From Polytrichum commune (Eukaryota; Streptophyta; Polytrichopsida; Polytrichales; Polytrichaceae), in the NCBI GenBank assembly GCA_950295325.1, contig OX485806.1:21578001-21642000 (forward strand): 64,000 nucleotides of DNA. Reading direction: 5' to 3'. Numbering within the stretch: the stretch's first letter is position 1; each line of letters begins with the position of its first letter. Position numbers and translations under genes: made by a program. The notes beneath the pieces were generated by a model, which was not told the origin of the DNA, ran no database searches, and saw only the letters and a list, made by a program, of their open reading frames with translations. Of the stretch, positions 34,621 to 46,375 are shown in pieces.

Positions 34621-34622
34621 TA

Positions 34623-35588
34623 CAGTCAAGACTCTATAAGTGTTACCCCTATAAGCATTATAAATTCATATATGTTAAGAAATTTTTACTCCCCTACAAA
34701 AACACAATTGGTAAGACTAGTGAGTGTTAAGTGTTAAGTGTTATAACATGCTCTACTCCCTTCTTTGTTAATTGCACCTCTATAAGTGTTAATTTTGAGA
34801 AAATCAAGGTAATAATATATGAGAGCATACATTTTAAACATGTAATCAAATTTATCCCATATTCTTTGCGAACGATTCAAAATTGTTGAAGGCACATGGA
34901 TGTTCTTTATTGAGAGGGAGATAGAGGATGCTAGGTGCTTGGTAGAGGTTGATGAAGTTGCTACTCTACTTCATCAATTGATGTTGTTGTCATCTAATAA
35001 TGAGGTGGGTGACAAGATGAATGCTCATGAATACCTCAATTACAAGATGGAGTTTGATTTAAACAACCCCTATGAACCTACCGATGAGGAGTTTTTGGAT
35101 ATGTATTCTTCATAACATCAAGAAATCGATGTTGATGAGGTTATGGTTGATGTGGTAGAAAAAGTTGTAGGATTTAGTGTTGTTGAGCGTTCTCTAGGGA
35201 CTTTGAAGAAATACTTTGAACAAAGACCAAATGATGGCCTATCACACATCAAGAGCATTCAAGGACTCCGGAAGGAAGTTTCATCTCATCATTTGGAAGC
35301 TTCTCATCATACTACTATAGAATCTTTCTTTTGGTTAGTTTAGTTGGAAGAATCCCGTCAAGTTACTACTATATAGATTATTTCTTTCGATTAGTTTAGT
35401 TGAATTATGTATCATCATTTTTACTTTCATTTTTATTTTTATAAAACGTTATGTTCTTCATTTTTGAAATTTTAAAGTGTTATTTCTATAAATGTTATTA
35501 ATCATCGGTATAAGTGTTACTTGTTATAATTCTATATATGTTATGTTTTTGCTACTCCCGACCTGTAACATTTATAGAGTCTTGACTG
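34623..35588 (+). mobile_element. Second pogo-like element, 966 bp, internally deleted
   Basis: Termini CAGTCAAGACTCTATAAGTG and, from the right, CAGTCAAGACTCTATAAATG, flanked by TA (34621-34622 and 35589-35590). Subterminal CTATAAGTGTTA-like motifs recur (about 34651, 34783, 35484, 35507), probably transposase-binding sites. It encodes only the C-terminal part of a transposase. The TIR differs from that of the element at 13360, so it is a separate family. Confidence 0.85.
34900..35343 (+). pseudogene. C-terminal remnant of a pogo-like transposase
   Basis: Two adjacent frames, 34900-35115 and 35143-35343, give a 70- and a 66-residue piece in different phases relative to each other. The first has an acidic YEPTDEEFLDMYSS; the second has LGTLKKYFEQRPNDG and ends TTIESFFWL. 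This resembles the tail after the DDE core of plant pogo-like transposases. The catalytic core is absent. Confidence 0.6.
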
Positions 35589-35911
35589 TATTATGCAATG
35601 GAATAAACCAGTCTTAATGGAACATGATGTAAATAGGGATTCCAAATGTGGCACATGTTTGCGGATCCTAATATAGCAAGATTACATATGATCGTGTTCA
35701 TTGCTTGGTATGTATAAAATGCCATGCATTGTCATATGGTAATGATTTCTAACTAGTTCTCAGAAGGTGGAGTCTTGCTTGATTTATATTTTGTTACGGT
35801 GGCTATGGTACGATGCTAGGTGGCGACATAAATAATTATTGGGTAAACATTGTTGAGGCTAGCAATGAATACGAAGTTACCATGAGAGTCAATTTTGGAG
35901 TAATCTGCACC

Positions 35912-36383
35912 GTTTATGGTACTTAGTGTCATATGCATAATAGTGTCATTTACCCTATTTTGAGGCGTATGCTAGGTTACACTAATGTTGAACAACTTCA
36001 TCATTAGTGTCACTTTATGACACTTGGCATTCAAATGCACATATATACTAATATCTTGGCATGAGTATGTTCAATAATTTAATGAGGTGTATGCCTATGT
36101 TACATAATGGTTTATAAACTAATTAAAGTGTACACAAATGACATTTGGCATTAGTATGCAAGGAGAATATCTTCCCTTTGCATGCTAAAACGTGAAATTA
36201 TGATCTCAAGTAACCCAATGTGGTACACTAAGCATCACCATGTAAATAAATTTTCACTTAAAAAGAGTTACTTCTGGTGACAACAATATCATAGTGGCAA
36301 TTAGCGGATGCGACACTTTGAGACATCTAGGCATCTAGTTTGAGCCCTTCCCAAATAGTGTGTGTAATACTAAATACCATAAA
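35912..36383. repeat. Possible short TIR element with weak ends
   Basis: GTTTATGGTACTTAGTGT at the left and, inverted, GTTTATGGTATTTAGTAT at the right, 472 bp apart. No target duplication was found and no second copy is seen here, so the limits are uncertain. Confidence 0.3.
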
Positions 36384-36923
36384 CAATGCAGTGCTAACAA
36401 GATGTTGTTGACCATAGTGCAACCGAACGATCCATCAATCACCTCGGACCAAGTTATCAAAATAAATAACTGCTAAACAAATAGTTTGATTGAAAAGCGG
36501 ACCTTGCATGCGGACACTACTCAATGTGCAACTCTTGTTTTGTGGGCCCTCATAACCTAATAGTCAAATGCTCGAAAAGTTGCACAGGGACACTCATATT
36601 CATATTGGACTCCCAACATCCGACTATTACATTTTGAGTACCCACGCCACTGAGTAATGTTGTGCATTATACATAAGTTATACATAGTCATCAAAGCTTG
36701 AGGGGCTGATCACACCGGCCAATTCTAACACCCTCCGTCAACAACTATGTCTGTAATAGCGTGAAAAGTGATGGGCCAACATCTATTTCTCAACATAATC
36801 CCCAACAATTTCACGGTTGGAATCGGCTGGAAAGTTTCGTGTGAGATCGGGGGCACGAGTCCTTCAAAGTTCATGTGGACTCCTCCTCCTCTGCTGCTGT
36901 TTGTTACAGTGTCTGAAAAGTAA

Positions 36924-36971
<48 letters not shown>

Positions 36972-37898
36972 TACCCCACATTTATTATGGATTTGGTGCA
37001 TGCAGGAGCTGTATGTCCCAGCAGCAGCAGCAGGGCCATCTTCTTTATGCATGAAGAAGTGAAATAATAAGCTATGCAACTTATATAAGTTATCACTTTG
37101 AGCGGCCGGTGACAGTTTACAGTAGCCAACTTACGTCATAGCCCTTGGTGGTATTGTGGCTTCCAGATGGAGGAGTGGAGTTCGTTTGTTTGTTTGTCCT
37201 GACATACGTACGTGACGCGTGAATACATAAACAAACAAACAAACAAACAAACAAACAGGCATTCTGGACATTTTTGTGAGGACTGCCACCCATATCCGAC
37301 AACATCTACCAACAACCACGTTTCTGCATCAATCTTTGAACTTCAAACATGTAAACAGATTGTTGAATTTATTTTCTTTCGATCAATCCCAATTCTACGA
37401 AGCTTTCATCGGTAACGACTGTTGATGATTCTGCGTGACGAGATTCTGAGTTGGACTGAAACTGTTTTCGGCGATTCTGCTCTGCTGCACAGTCAACTGG
37501 TACGCTGTTCCTGGAGAGTCAGTTTCGGAAAGTGAGGAGGAAGCTGTAGGGTGTTAAGTTAAAACGAGCTTGTAATAAGAAAGACAGAAGTCACATAACA
37601 GAGTTATAATTAAGGGAGTCTGTGGCACTGGCAGAGAGAGAGAGAGGGAGGAGGAGGAGGGGTACCCTACACGCGGCTTCAAGTGTGGGATGACATGATG
37701 ATGATGGTGGTGGTGTCCCTTAGCTTAGCTTGCACTGGGTTTTTCTGTGCCACCCACTTTATACTACCTTCCAGTATATGCTGCCCATCACGCTTCAAAA
37801 GTCAGCTGGACACTTTGGACACTACACTAAATATCCGAGTTAGTGTGGCCCACACTATTCACAAGCGCCCCCCAACAATGAACGTCGAGGTGGTATGT
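36384..37898. other. Mixed region: microsatellites and possible gene fragments
   Basis: 36928-36968 is (TG)n followed by (TA)n. 37175-37195 GTTTGTTTGTTTG and 37225-37256 (AAAC)n can pair as a foldback around TACGTACGTGACGCG. Around 37640-37660 is an AG/GGA run. GC content is above that of the neighbours. A 134-codon minus frame at 36725-37129 runs through the microsatellite and is not credited. Confidence 0.4.
37395..37543 (-). pseudogene. Possible stray terminal exon, unassigned
   Basis: On the minus strand, an acceptor-like AACACCCTACAG precedes 49 codons (phase 2 entry) ending at TAG. The peptide is polar and begins SSLSETDSPGTAYQLTVQ, with a composition typical of a disordered plant protein tail. 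No upstream exon could be connected, and MITE-2 copy I starts 350 bp further on. It may be chance. Confidence 0.2.
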
Positions 37899-38245
37899 AG
37901 GTAGGCAACATTCATTCGGTTACTTTTCCGCGTTCTCCAACTTCTTCTACCAATCAAATCTACACGACGAAACTTGTGTTGCATTCGTAGAGTTTGGATG
38001 AAGCATCGGCGAAAACCGGATTATCCAAAGTGCGTGTGTATTGATTTTCTAAAATGAATATCTAGGTTCCTTCAATTGTGTTGAGCGTCGAGTCTAGAGT
38101 GGTTGAGACATTATATATATATATATATAATTTTAAACATGTGTCTTGTTGGGTGTATGTTCTTGGATCTAACTTGACCACCACATTATTCACATATAGG
38201 TGTTTCATTAAGATAAATAACCAAGGAAGGAAGGTCCACATATTT
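37899..38245 (+). mobile_element. MITE-2 copy I, diverged
   Basis: Left end AGGTAGGCAACATTCATTCGG and right end TAACCAAGGAAGGAAGGTCC then CACATATTTTA. Landmarks are clear: ACGAAACTTGTGTTGCATTC, GAAGCATCGGCGAAAACCGG, TTTTAAACATGTGTCTTGTT, CATATAGGTGTTTCATTAAG. Contains a (TA)n run at about 38111-38130. Confidence 0.7.
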
Positions 38246-38671
38246 TAGATTAGTTATGTTGGGACTTGATTATTTTACTAGTGAAAACATTTCTCATTGA
38301 TGTTTATTATCATGGGCCGCATTTTTTTATATCTCATCAATGCAAATTGATGTGAGACATGGATTAATATTGTTGGAACATAAAAGTTAGATATTGGACA
38401 AGAAGCTTCAATAATTTTCAACAAAAAAAAAACCACATCAATTTTGGAAAGTTTGAATATTTATGTGACCCACTATAAGTATGCTACACTAAGGGTCGGT
38501 GTAGACTATGGTGAAGAAGTGCGTCAATCAAGAATTCTAGGGGTATGGAGCAATATGATTGGCTATAAAGTGGGTTCTTCACCGGATGGGGCTTACACTC
38601 TAGCCAAGACTTCTCATGTGGAGAACTTCAACCATGGATGAAAAAATGAAATGGCAACCAACATGGCAACG

Positions 38672-38905
38672 CCTTTTGCTAAGGGAATTTTCCAGAGGTC
38701 GAGTTTCTTGGACAACCTCAAACCCTCGAACAAGAAACTTGGCCTACATGAAGTCCAACTTGAGGTTTTTTATAATAATTTTTTATTATTGCTTTCCCAT
38801 CTTGTCCACTGCACTAATCGTTGCCTCAAATGACCTTGTTTTGGACTAAAATTCTTGACTAATTGGTGCACATCTTCACCGTAGTCTAAACCAATCCTAA
38901 ATATG
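38672..38905 (+). repeat. Dispersed repeat R4, copy 1
   Basis: Matches 49335-49568: TTTTGCTAAGGGA / TTTTGCCAAGGGAG, GAGTTTCTTGGACAACCTCA, CAAGAAACTTGGCCTACA, TTGTCCACTGCACTAATCGT, GTAGTCTAAACC. No terminal repeats were defined. Confidence 0.7.
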
Positions 38906-39653
38906 AAGTTATAGGGAAGTAACCCCATAATCTTAAAGACGGTCCTCTCCTTAATTCACATCATTGTTAGTGATCACGCGTTATCTTGGTTATGATAGTT
39001 GGCATGAAAACATTCATCTTTTTTTTTTCAACACAAACACATGATATACAACCACTACAATACAATATACCTACACCGATATGACATGCAATCAGGTTGC
39101 CCTTAACAAACATGTTGCCTCTTCACCCATTCCTATTATCTTGAGTCAAAACTACATAATCTTTTTTTTTTATAAGTTTGTTTAGCCATCCACATACCAG
39201 CCACATTAAACAAATACATATCAGCCGCATTGATAGTTGAAATAGTTTATACTCAAAATAATGTGGAATGTCAATAAATTAGATCGAGGCAACCGGATTG
39301 CACACATCACCATAGTTTGATGTGTTCTCGTGCATGTAACCAACCTCATGCCTTGATTTTTTTACCTTTAAAAAAAGAAAAGGAAAAAAGAAGAGAGAGA
39401 ACAAACGTCAATGTCTTTGTTACGACTGACATGCAATGCAATGTGCGTTCACCAATCTCTACCATGCCTTCATTTACCTTTCACACAGGACCACAACTTT
39501 GGAGTGAAGTCCATTCGGCCACCACTGCAAGACTAGAGTACGACTAAGGCTCCCGAGCGCCAACAAAGTATGGAAAACCGACCAGGTGGAGCAATATACA
39601 CCAAAGTGGGCTACATCACCCCATGCAACTTTCCTCGCCCCTGCCATGACAAA
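38906..39653. other. No gene recognised
   Basis: AT-rich with A/T homopolymers (about 39018, 39162, 39370). No repeat boundary seen. Confidence 0.5.
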
Positions 39654-39798
39654 TAAAATTATTCTGGTCGATGAATAATTGAGTGAAGTATATGCAAAAT
39701 TAATTCCGACAGTATGACAATGTGTTAACTTCGATGTGCCCCCTTCATCGCACATTCCCAGTACACTTTTACAGAAGAGCTTCTGGCTGTGATAGCAT

Positions 39799-39885
39799 TT
39801 GGGCGAACCAACCCATACACTCGTTCCTTGTTGGATGCCTAAACCCTTGTCTCCAAGGAATCAGTGTATGGGTTGGTTCGTCCCA
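39799..39885 (+). repeat. Long imperfect hairpin in 344-bp unit 1
   Basis: Arms 39799-39830 and 39854-39885 pair over about 30 bp (GCGAACCAACCCATACACTC with AGTGTATGGGTTGGTTCG), with one bulge and a 23-nt loop. Size and pairing are like a small plant microRNA-type precursor, but a foldback element is equally possible. Confidence 0.6.
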
Positions 39886-40142
39886 GCCCTGTGATAGATG
39901 GTTGTTGGCTTCAAGTTACGATATGTTGAGTAGAGTCTAATCATCCATCACTAAGATGCCGTTGCAATCCTGGGGCCTTGCCTCTTCAACATCGGCTTAA
40001 AATTATTCTGGTTGATGAATAATTGAGTGAAGTATATGCAAAATTAATTCCGACAGTATGACAATGTGTTAACTTCGATGTACCCCCTTCATCGCACATT
40101 CCTAGTACAGTTTTACAGAAGAGCTTCTGGTTGTGATAGCAT

Positions 40143-40229
40143 TTGGGCGAACCAACCCATACACTCGTTCCTTGTTGGATGCCTAAACCCTTGTCTCCAA
40201 GGAACCAGTGTATGGGTTGGTTCGTCCCA
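40143..40229 (+). repeat. Long imperfect hairpin in 344-bp unit 2
   Basis: Same hairpin at offset 344. The one base difference in the 3' arm (GGAATCAG in unit 1, GGAACCAG in unit 2) turns a G-U pair into a G-C pair on the plus strand, so pairing is kept. Confidence 0.6.
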
Positions 40230-40345
40230 GCCCTGTGATAGATGGTTGTTGGCTTCAAGTTACGATATGTTGAGTAGAGTCTAATCATCCATCACTAAGA
40301 TGCCGTTGCAATCCTGGGGCTTTGCCTCTTCAACATCGGCTTAAG

Positions 40346-43300
40346 ATTCGTGGCAAGATCGACAAACACCTAAACCTACTTGATCTCATTAGACTATGTT
40401 AACGGAATGCCTAAATTATGAGGATTTTGCAAACATTTTCACCTCCAACTTACATGGTTGTCACAAATTCTTGCTCTTGAACATCAGACATGGATATGCA
40501 TATGTACGTAGACTATCAGCATACAAGTCCTAGGCGATCGCCCTACATTAGTGAAAGAAATATGCAAGCTCACCGCCGTGCATGTAGATTTGTCGATTTG
40601 TGTGTTTTCAATGACGTAGGACAAGTTGCTAGTGACGCGTGATGATTTCCCGTGACTCATATGCTTCGAGTGTGTAGGAATCTTCTAACATTGGAGGGTT
40701 GTATCAACGATTAACGATTAACTTACATTAGGTGGACTTCCATGTGATATTCGACCATGTCGAGAAAAGTTGGATTGCGCCAAAGATTGAGGAGGCTTTC
40801 ATGAGATCTCCCAACATTATGTTGGTTGAGCACTTCCATGCTAAATAGGATGGGGGTGGGAGGTCGACATAGGAGAGAGTAGATTTTGGTTGGGTGTTAA
40901 ACATGCAAATTGGGATTTGGTCATAAACTCTTGTAGATATGAATTTTATATAATTTAAAGATTTTTATGCCTCGGCTTCTTAAATTACTTAAAAAAATTC
41001 CAACAAATATAAAATGTCTGGAAAATTTGAGCATCAAGAACATGTGAGCCTACAACACTCTTATGTAGAAGTGATAAGCTCAAAATCACACCAACATGTT
41101 CCACAATCAAAAATATTCTACTATCTCAAAGCCAATAGAGAGATGGTCAACTCCTCTCCTCATACTCTTCCCCCTATAATTAATTCAATCGCTAATTTAA
41201 ATTCTCCAAATAAGTGTTAAGAACACTTCCATGTGAATATATAGGGGGTCAATGATTTTGGTCACGTAGTGACACGTGTTCAATAGTGATAATATTATCG
41301 AACCATGCGTATTGTAGAAAGTCCTAATCTCTACAGTTGTTAGTAAACATACATGCGTTCATATATAACTCCAAATGTCAAATAAGGAAGATTGACTTAA
41401 TTAAGAAGCATGGAACCACCAGTCAACACGATAAGTCAAACTATTGCAAGGAACACACTAATGACCCATGGTTTAGTGTAGTAGAAGAGAACTATCATTA
41501 ATTAAAAACCCACAATCCCCCGTCCATAGTGTTAGTTGCTATCTAAGAGAGAGAATTTTAGCCTCACAACATTGCATGGGTAATGGATCTATTGATATGG
41601 GATGGCATCTATGGATTAGGCTCCGGCATGTACAAACCCGGGGTTTAAGGACTGAGGGATTCGTGGCACTCAAGTAAAATCATCCGGTAACAAAAAGAAA
41701 ACAACTAGATGGGTTCATAAAGAGGGTCAAATGGAGCTTACTCTAGTGAAGTGCCTCCGAGTCAGCACACATGATAACCTTTCCCCACTTAATTATTATG
41801 AACTAACTGGTCCTTATGTAAATATCAATGCATTGGCAACATGTCATGATGTGCTTTTGTATACTCTAAGGCTATTTCCTCACATCAAGGCCATGACGTG
41901 GCATTGGATTCCACGTGGTTGTTTTGATATATATATCGCAAGTTGTCAACATGTGCAACATGTGCAACATGTGGTAAGTGGCTATGACGTGTCGTCTTAG
42001 TTAATTTTTATGTTTTGTTCACCACTAATTGATTTTCATGGACATGAATGCTCATATGTCTGTTAAAACCAATAAACATCATCTTATGGTCAATATAAGC
42101 AACTCAAAAACTCAATCCAATAAATTTTCTATCACCACTATTATGTTATCAAAGCACATTGATTTAGATAGCTTTTAGTGTGATTTGTTTGAGTTCAAGT
42201 AACATTTTCCATCTAAATTTAGGGAGAAATAACATGTAATGATGTTAGAATGTTATATTGATTTGGATAGGCTATTGTCAAGAATTTTGAATTTTCTTAG
42301 CATATTCTATCTATATCATAATCTCATAAGTCTAATTTTTATGGACATATCACTTATTTTATTTTATTTCTTTATATAGTGTATGGAAAATGAATTTATC
42401 ATCTATATATCACATATTTTATATGGTCATATCTTATCTTGCTTCTTTCACTTTGGTCATCCTATATGTACGTGCACTTATGTAGAAATCTCTTTGAACC
42501 ATTCCCTACCTTATAATATATGATACCGTATTGTAGGGTTATTACAAAAATCATCGTCTAAAGTCCTTTGACAACAAATCTAGAACACATTAAATTATTG
42601 ATGTCTGCAATATTTTATAATGTAATATATAACTCTATTCAATTCAAACGCATGTGAAAAATATAACTTATTCTCATCAACATCGATACCTTAAATTGTG
42701 TCACTTATTGTTTTAAATTATCACTATAACCAAACGGGTTGGTAACTACTATATTAAAACATGAGTTGCAATTTTTCAATCATTATATACTTCCTTCTTA
42801 CAACTTCCATCTTGCTTATTGCATTGATTTAAAATGATGTTGCATAAGGTAGTTTATTATTAGTTGACAACCTATTATGACTTCATTGTCTTAAGGATTT
42901 GATTACATATCATATAAATTACATATTCTATAATCATTTTAAAAACTATAGTTGATTTTGCACTTCTATCATAATGTGATAATATTGATATTATTATTAT
43001 GAGATTACATTTTACTATTAGATGCTCAATTTCATAAAAGCACTACCAACTTCAATATTTCCTAGGTCCATCATTAGGTCTCTAATTTAGACTACATGGA
43101 GTTTACTTTTAAATATTAAAAACACAGTGTCACACAATATTATCTTAAATGTGATATTGAATGTAACTATTAAAGTTTAGTTACATATGATGTCTTGTTA
43201 AATAATGATTTACTAAGATGTAACTTTGGATACTCATATTTGATTCTTACTGCATCCAAACTTTAGGATTATTTGGTTTTGTGTTTAGAGTAAACTCAAC

Positions 43301-45966
43301 CTAGGATGTTAGAATATCTCCAAGATTGAATCCAACATTTAAGATGCTAATCTCTTACCACAATTGAGTGTTGGGAATGCCAATTGAATTTAGGAGTGTC
43401 ACAATGTTCAACAGTAGTGTTAGGATATAAACCCCTACCAAGGTTGAAGCTAAGGTTTAGGTTTAATGCTTTTTAAGAAATGTGAGCAATTTTTATTGGA
43501 TGAAAGTTATTCATGTTATATAACGATCGTTTAATACTATTGGTATCATTAGAAAATATTTTTTACAAAGCTAATACCTACCCAAATCTACTTAAATAGT
43601 TAAAATGAACATGTAGTAAGGTTCTATCCTTTGGTCTAACTTGCTCTGCATAATGCAACCATCTTTTTTCTAAATCAATGATTTATAATTTACATGTTTT
43701 CTTCTATATAGTTTAATAATTATTATTTTATCCCATGAGGCCTTACATTATTCATTTAGAATGAGTACTCAAAAACAATGCAGAGTGAAATATCAATCAA
43801 TTGAAATCTAAATCTAATAATCTATCAAATTAATTAAAATTTAAGACGACTCAATTATGATATTAAAATAAAACAAATAACAATACTTATTTATTGTTGC
43901 TTTTTTATCCAATTTACAATCTATAGTTTAGTTGTCAACTAATTAATGGGTTTAAACTATTTGTGATGTATATGTGTGTGTGTGTGTGTGTGTTTTATAC
44001 AATAATTATATTTATATTAATTTGATATCATAAAACTAACACTATAATTCTAAACAATATTTTATCATAGTTAACATACATTATGAATATATGCACATTT
44101 GTTGATACATATCCAATTGATTTTCACAAAGGTTATAACTTAATTATTAGAAATCAATGTTCTACAATCTTATTTACATTGCTATTATTAAGAATAACTT
44201 TTATAATGATAGTCATAGATATAAATTAATATGATTTTTTAATTCAATAACTAACACTCAACTTTTGAAGTAAATATGTTCTTATCCGTTTATTTTGTTT
44301 CATATTATATTTAATACACATAGCCTATCTACATCTCATCCACCAATCACTTCTTCATCCATCCAATATGACTACTACATAAAGCTTCAATTAAAGTTTG
44401 AATTTTTTTAACTACCACAACATCAAGGTATGTCTTCTCTTTCTCTTTTATTTTATGGTGGGATATAATGAAATAGGATGAGGTATATTTACAATAGATT
44501 TTTTGTACTTATACGAATAATTCATTATGAATCGTAAATAAGATTTATTGTGAATAAGCTATATGAAAATTAAATTTGAGGGTGTTATATTTGTTATCGT
44601 CACTGAATAATTTTCAAATATTGAACTTTGATTTCTATTAGTTATTTGAATACTAATCAATACTTAGATGATGTATCTTCAATTTTGTACTCTATGAACA
44701 ACATGTGTAATTTGTTTAAGATGTGATAACCTCATAATTATGGCTAATTTTGTGAATATTTGATTGTCCAATGTCACAAGCTTTCTACCATCGACACGTA
44801 TAATGGTTGAATTCTACATGTGGTTGTATATCATGTCACATAGCTCACATTATTCTAGACTATATATATATAGATAGATATAGATCTATCTATCTATCTA
44901 TCTATCTATCGATCGATCTATATAATGAGAAGGTTGACAATGAGGATATAGAAATATTTTGGTGTATTCACAAATTTGGAAGGTTTCTCCACTATCCAAA
45001 GATTCTACACAACAAAAACAAATGCGATCCACACCAAGTCCTAGACATGTGTTGTAAGATATTACATATAAAATAATATTTGGATAATGTATACTCAATT
45101 TGTTGGGTTAACATATTATAGTTCTCACATATTTTATGTAATTTTGTGACAAGTATCATTGGTCACATGGACCAGAAAATCATAGAGATAGGGGGAAAAA
45201 AAAAACAAAAAACAAACAAACATACAAACAAGTAAACAAGAATGCCTTGCACATCACTATGTAATTTCTTTAGTAAAATCCACAAAATAATGGTAGAGAT
45301 AGCACATTTCCAAGTGAAGCACACTCGAATTGACAAAATACTAACACATGGCTTGCAAAATTTAGATTCTTTGGTATGTCCTTCAACACTTGCTATATGA
45401 TGGTCATATTCTTTAAACACTAACATTTGCAATAGATTAAAGAAGAGTCTTGATGCACGTCAAATGATTAGAATGGCAAAGTATTTGCGGATTGATCACA
45501 ATTGGGATATCCAATGCGTAAATATAATAAACTTCTTTTGAAATTTTTCTAAACATCAAATGTACATTTTTGTGGGGTTAAGGGAAGCATCATACTAACC
45601 AAGCTAAAAGTGTTGATTCGTGAATTACGACAAAATGAAATGATGAATTTAGTTTACAAAATTTAACATCTTTAGATGGGTTGAATCACAACATTTGTGT
45701 TGGACTTGCAAAAACATAAAAAATCCAACGTCATGTTAGACTATGGTAACAAATCCATTATATTTATAAATGTCACGTTTGAAATTAGCATTTGTAATTA
45801 CTCATTTTATACACTTATAATGTTTGATGCTTGTCTCAATGGATTTCTCAGCTTGGATTATAACCAATAAACAAAATTACAAAAGTCTATTTGGGGAATA
45901 AGTTGTCACCGCATGTCCAAAATGACGGTCTAATACATTTATTATTGATAATAATGAGGTTGAACA
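40346..45966. other. Long AT-rich stretch without genes
   Basis: No ORF with a recognisable domain. Microsatellites: (TG)n at about 43973-43993, and TAGA/TATC repeats at about 44860-44925, which form a palindrome. One dispersed repeat (R7) is at 41640-41775. Homopolymer A/T runs are frequent. Confidence 0.5.
41640..41775 (+). repeat. Dispersed repeat R7, copy 2
   Basis: Matches the reverse complement of 12290-12420 (GATTCGTGGCACTCAAGTAA; AATGGAGCTTACTCTAGTGA against ATGGAGCTTAGTTTAGGTAA). Confidence 0.65.
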
Positions 45967-46375
45967 CACGGGGAGGTCACTTCATTGTCAAGTTGACACC
46001 ACGTGCGGACAAAGTTTGCTACCCCTATATTACATGCCATATATAATTTTAAATTTTATGATATTTTTTCTACATATACATAACCATTGATAGTATCTTT
46101 TGTATATTTTTTTGAAATTTTTAGTCATCTTTATTTTTTAGTAATTATTTTAGTTCAATTTTGTGTCATTATAGTTAGAAACGGTATGTTTTATGAAAAA
46201 AAACAAATCATCAAATTTAGTTATCACTTTTAACCATGTCATAGGTACTGTGTATATCTACTCATGAAAAAAAATTGATAAAATTTTGACTCATTTTGGT
46301 GGTGCAACTTACCAAAAGAAGATTTTTTTTGGTCACACGTGGTGTTCAACTTGACAATGGAGTGATCCCCCCGTG
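45967..46375. mobile_element. 409-bp non-autonomous element with about 45-bp inverted ends
   Basis: Left CACGGGGAGGTCACTTCATT and right complement CACGGGGGGATCACTCCATT, continuing through TGTCAAGTTGA..CACCACGTG on both sides. The flanking sequence is GTTGAACA at the left and CCTGAACA at the right: an imperfect 8-bp duplication, or a 6-bp TGAACA core. That suggests hAT-like mobilisation, less certain than for 7022. The interior is AT-rich and non-coding. Confidence 0.7.

Larger units (their letters stand above)
39654..40341 (+). repeat. Head-to-tail tandem duplication, two units of 344 bp
   Basis: Unit 1 39654-39997 and unit 2 39998-40341 are nearly identical with a constant offset of 344 bp (for example AGTATGACAATGTGTTAACT at 39711 and 40055). 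Only scattered substitutions separate them, so the duplication is recent. Each unit contains the hairpin listed below. Confidence 0.95.

Noticed and set aside
36725-37129. 134-codon minus-strand frame
   Set aside because: Runs through the (TG)n(TA)n microsatellite (IYIYIY residues); no homology pattern recognised.
39722-40284. Two 72-codon frames, one in each 344-bp unit, nearly identical
   Set aside because: Conservation follows from recent duplication, and the frame runs through the hairpin; no domain.
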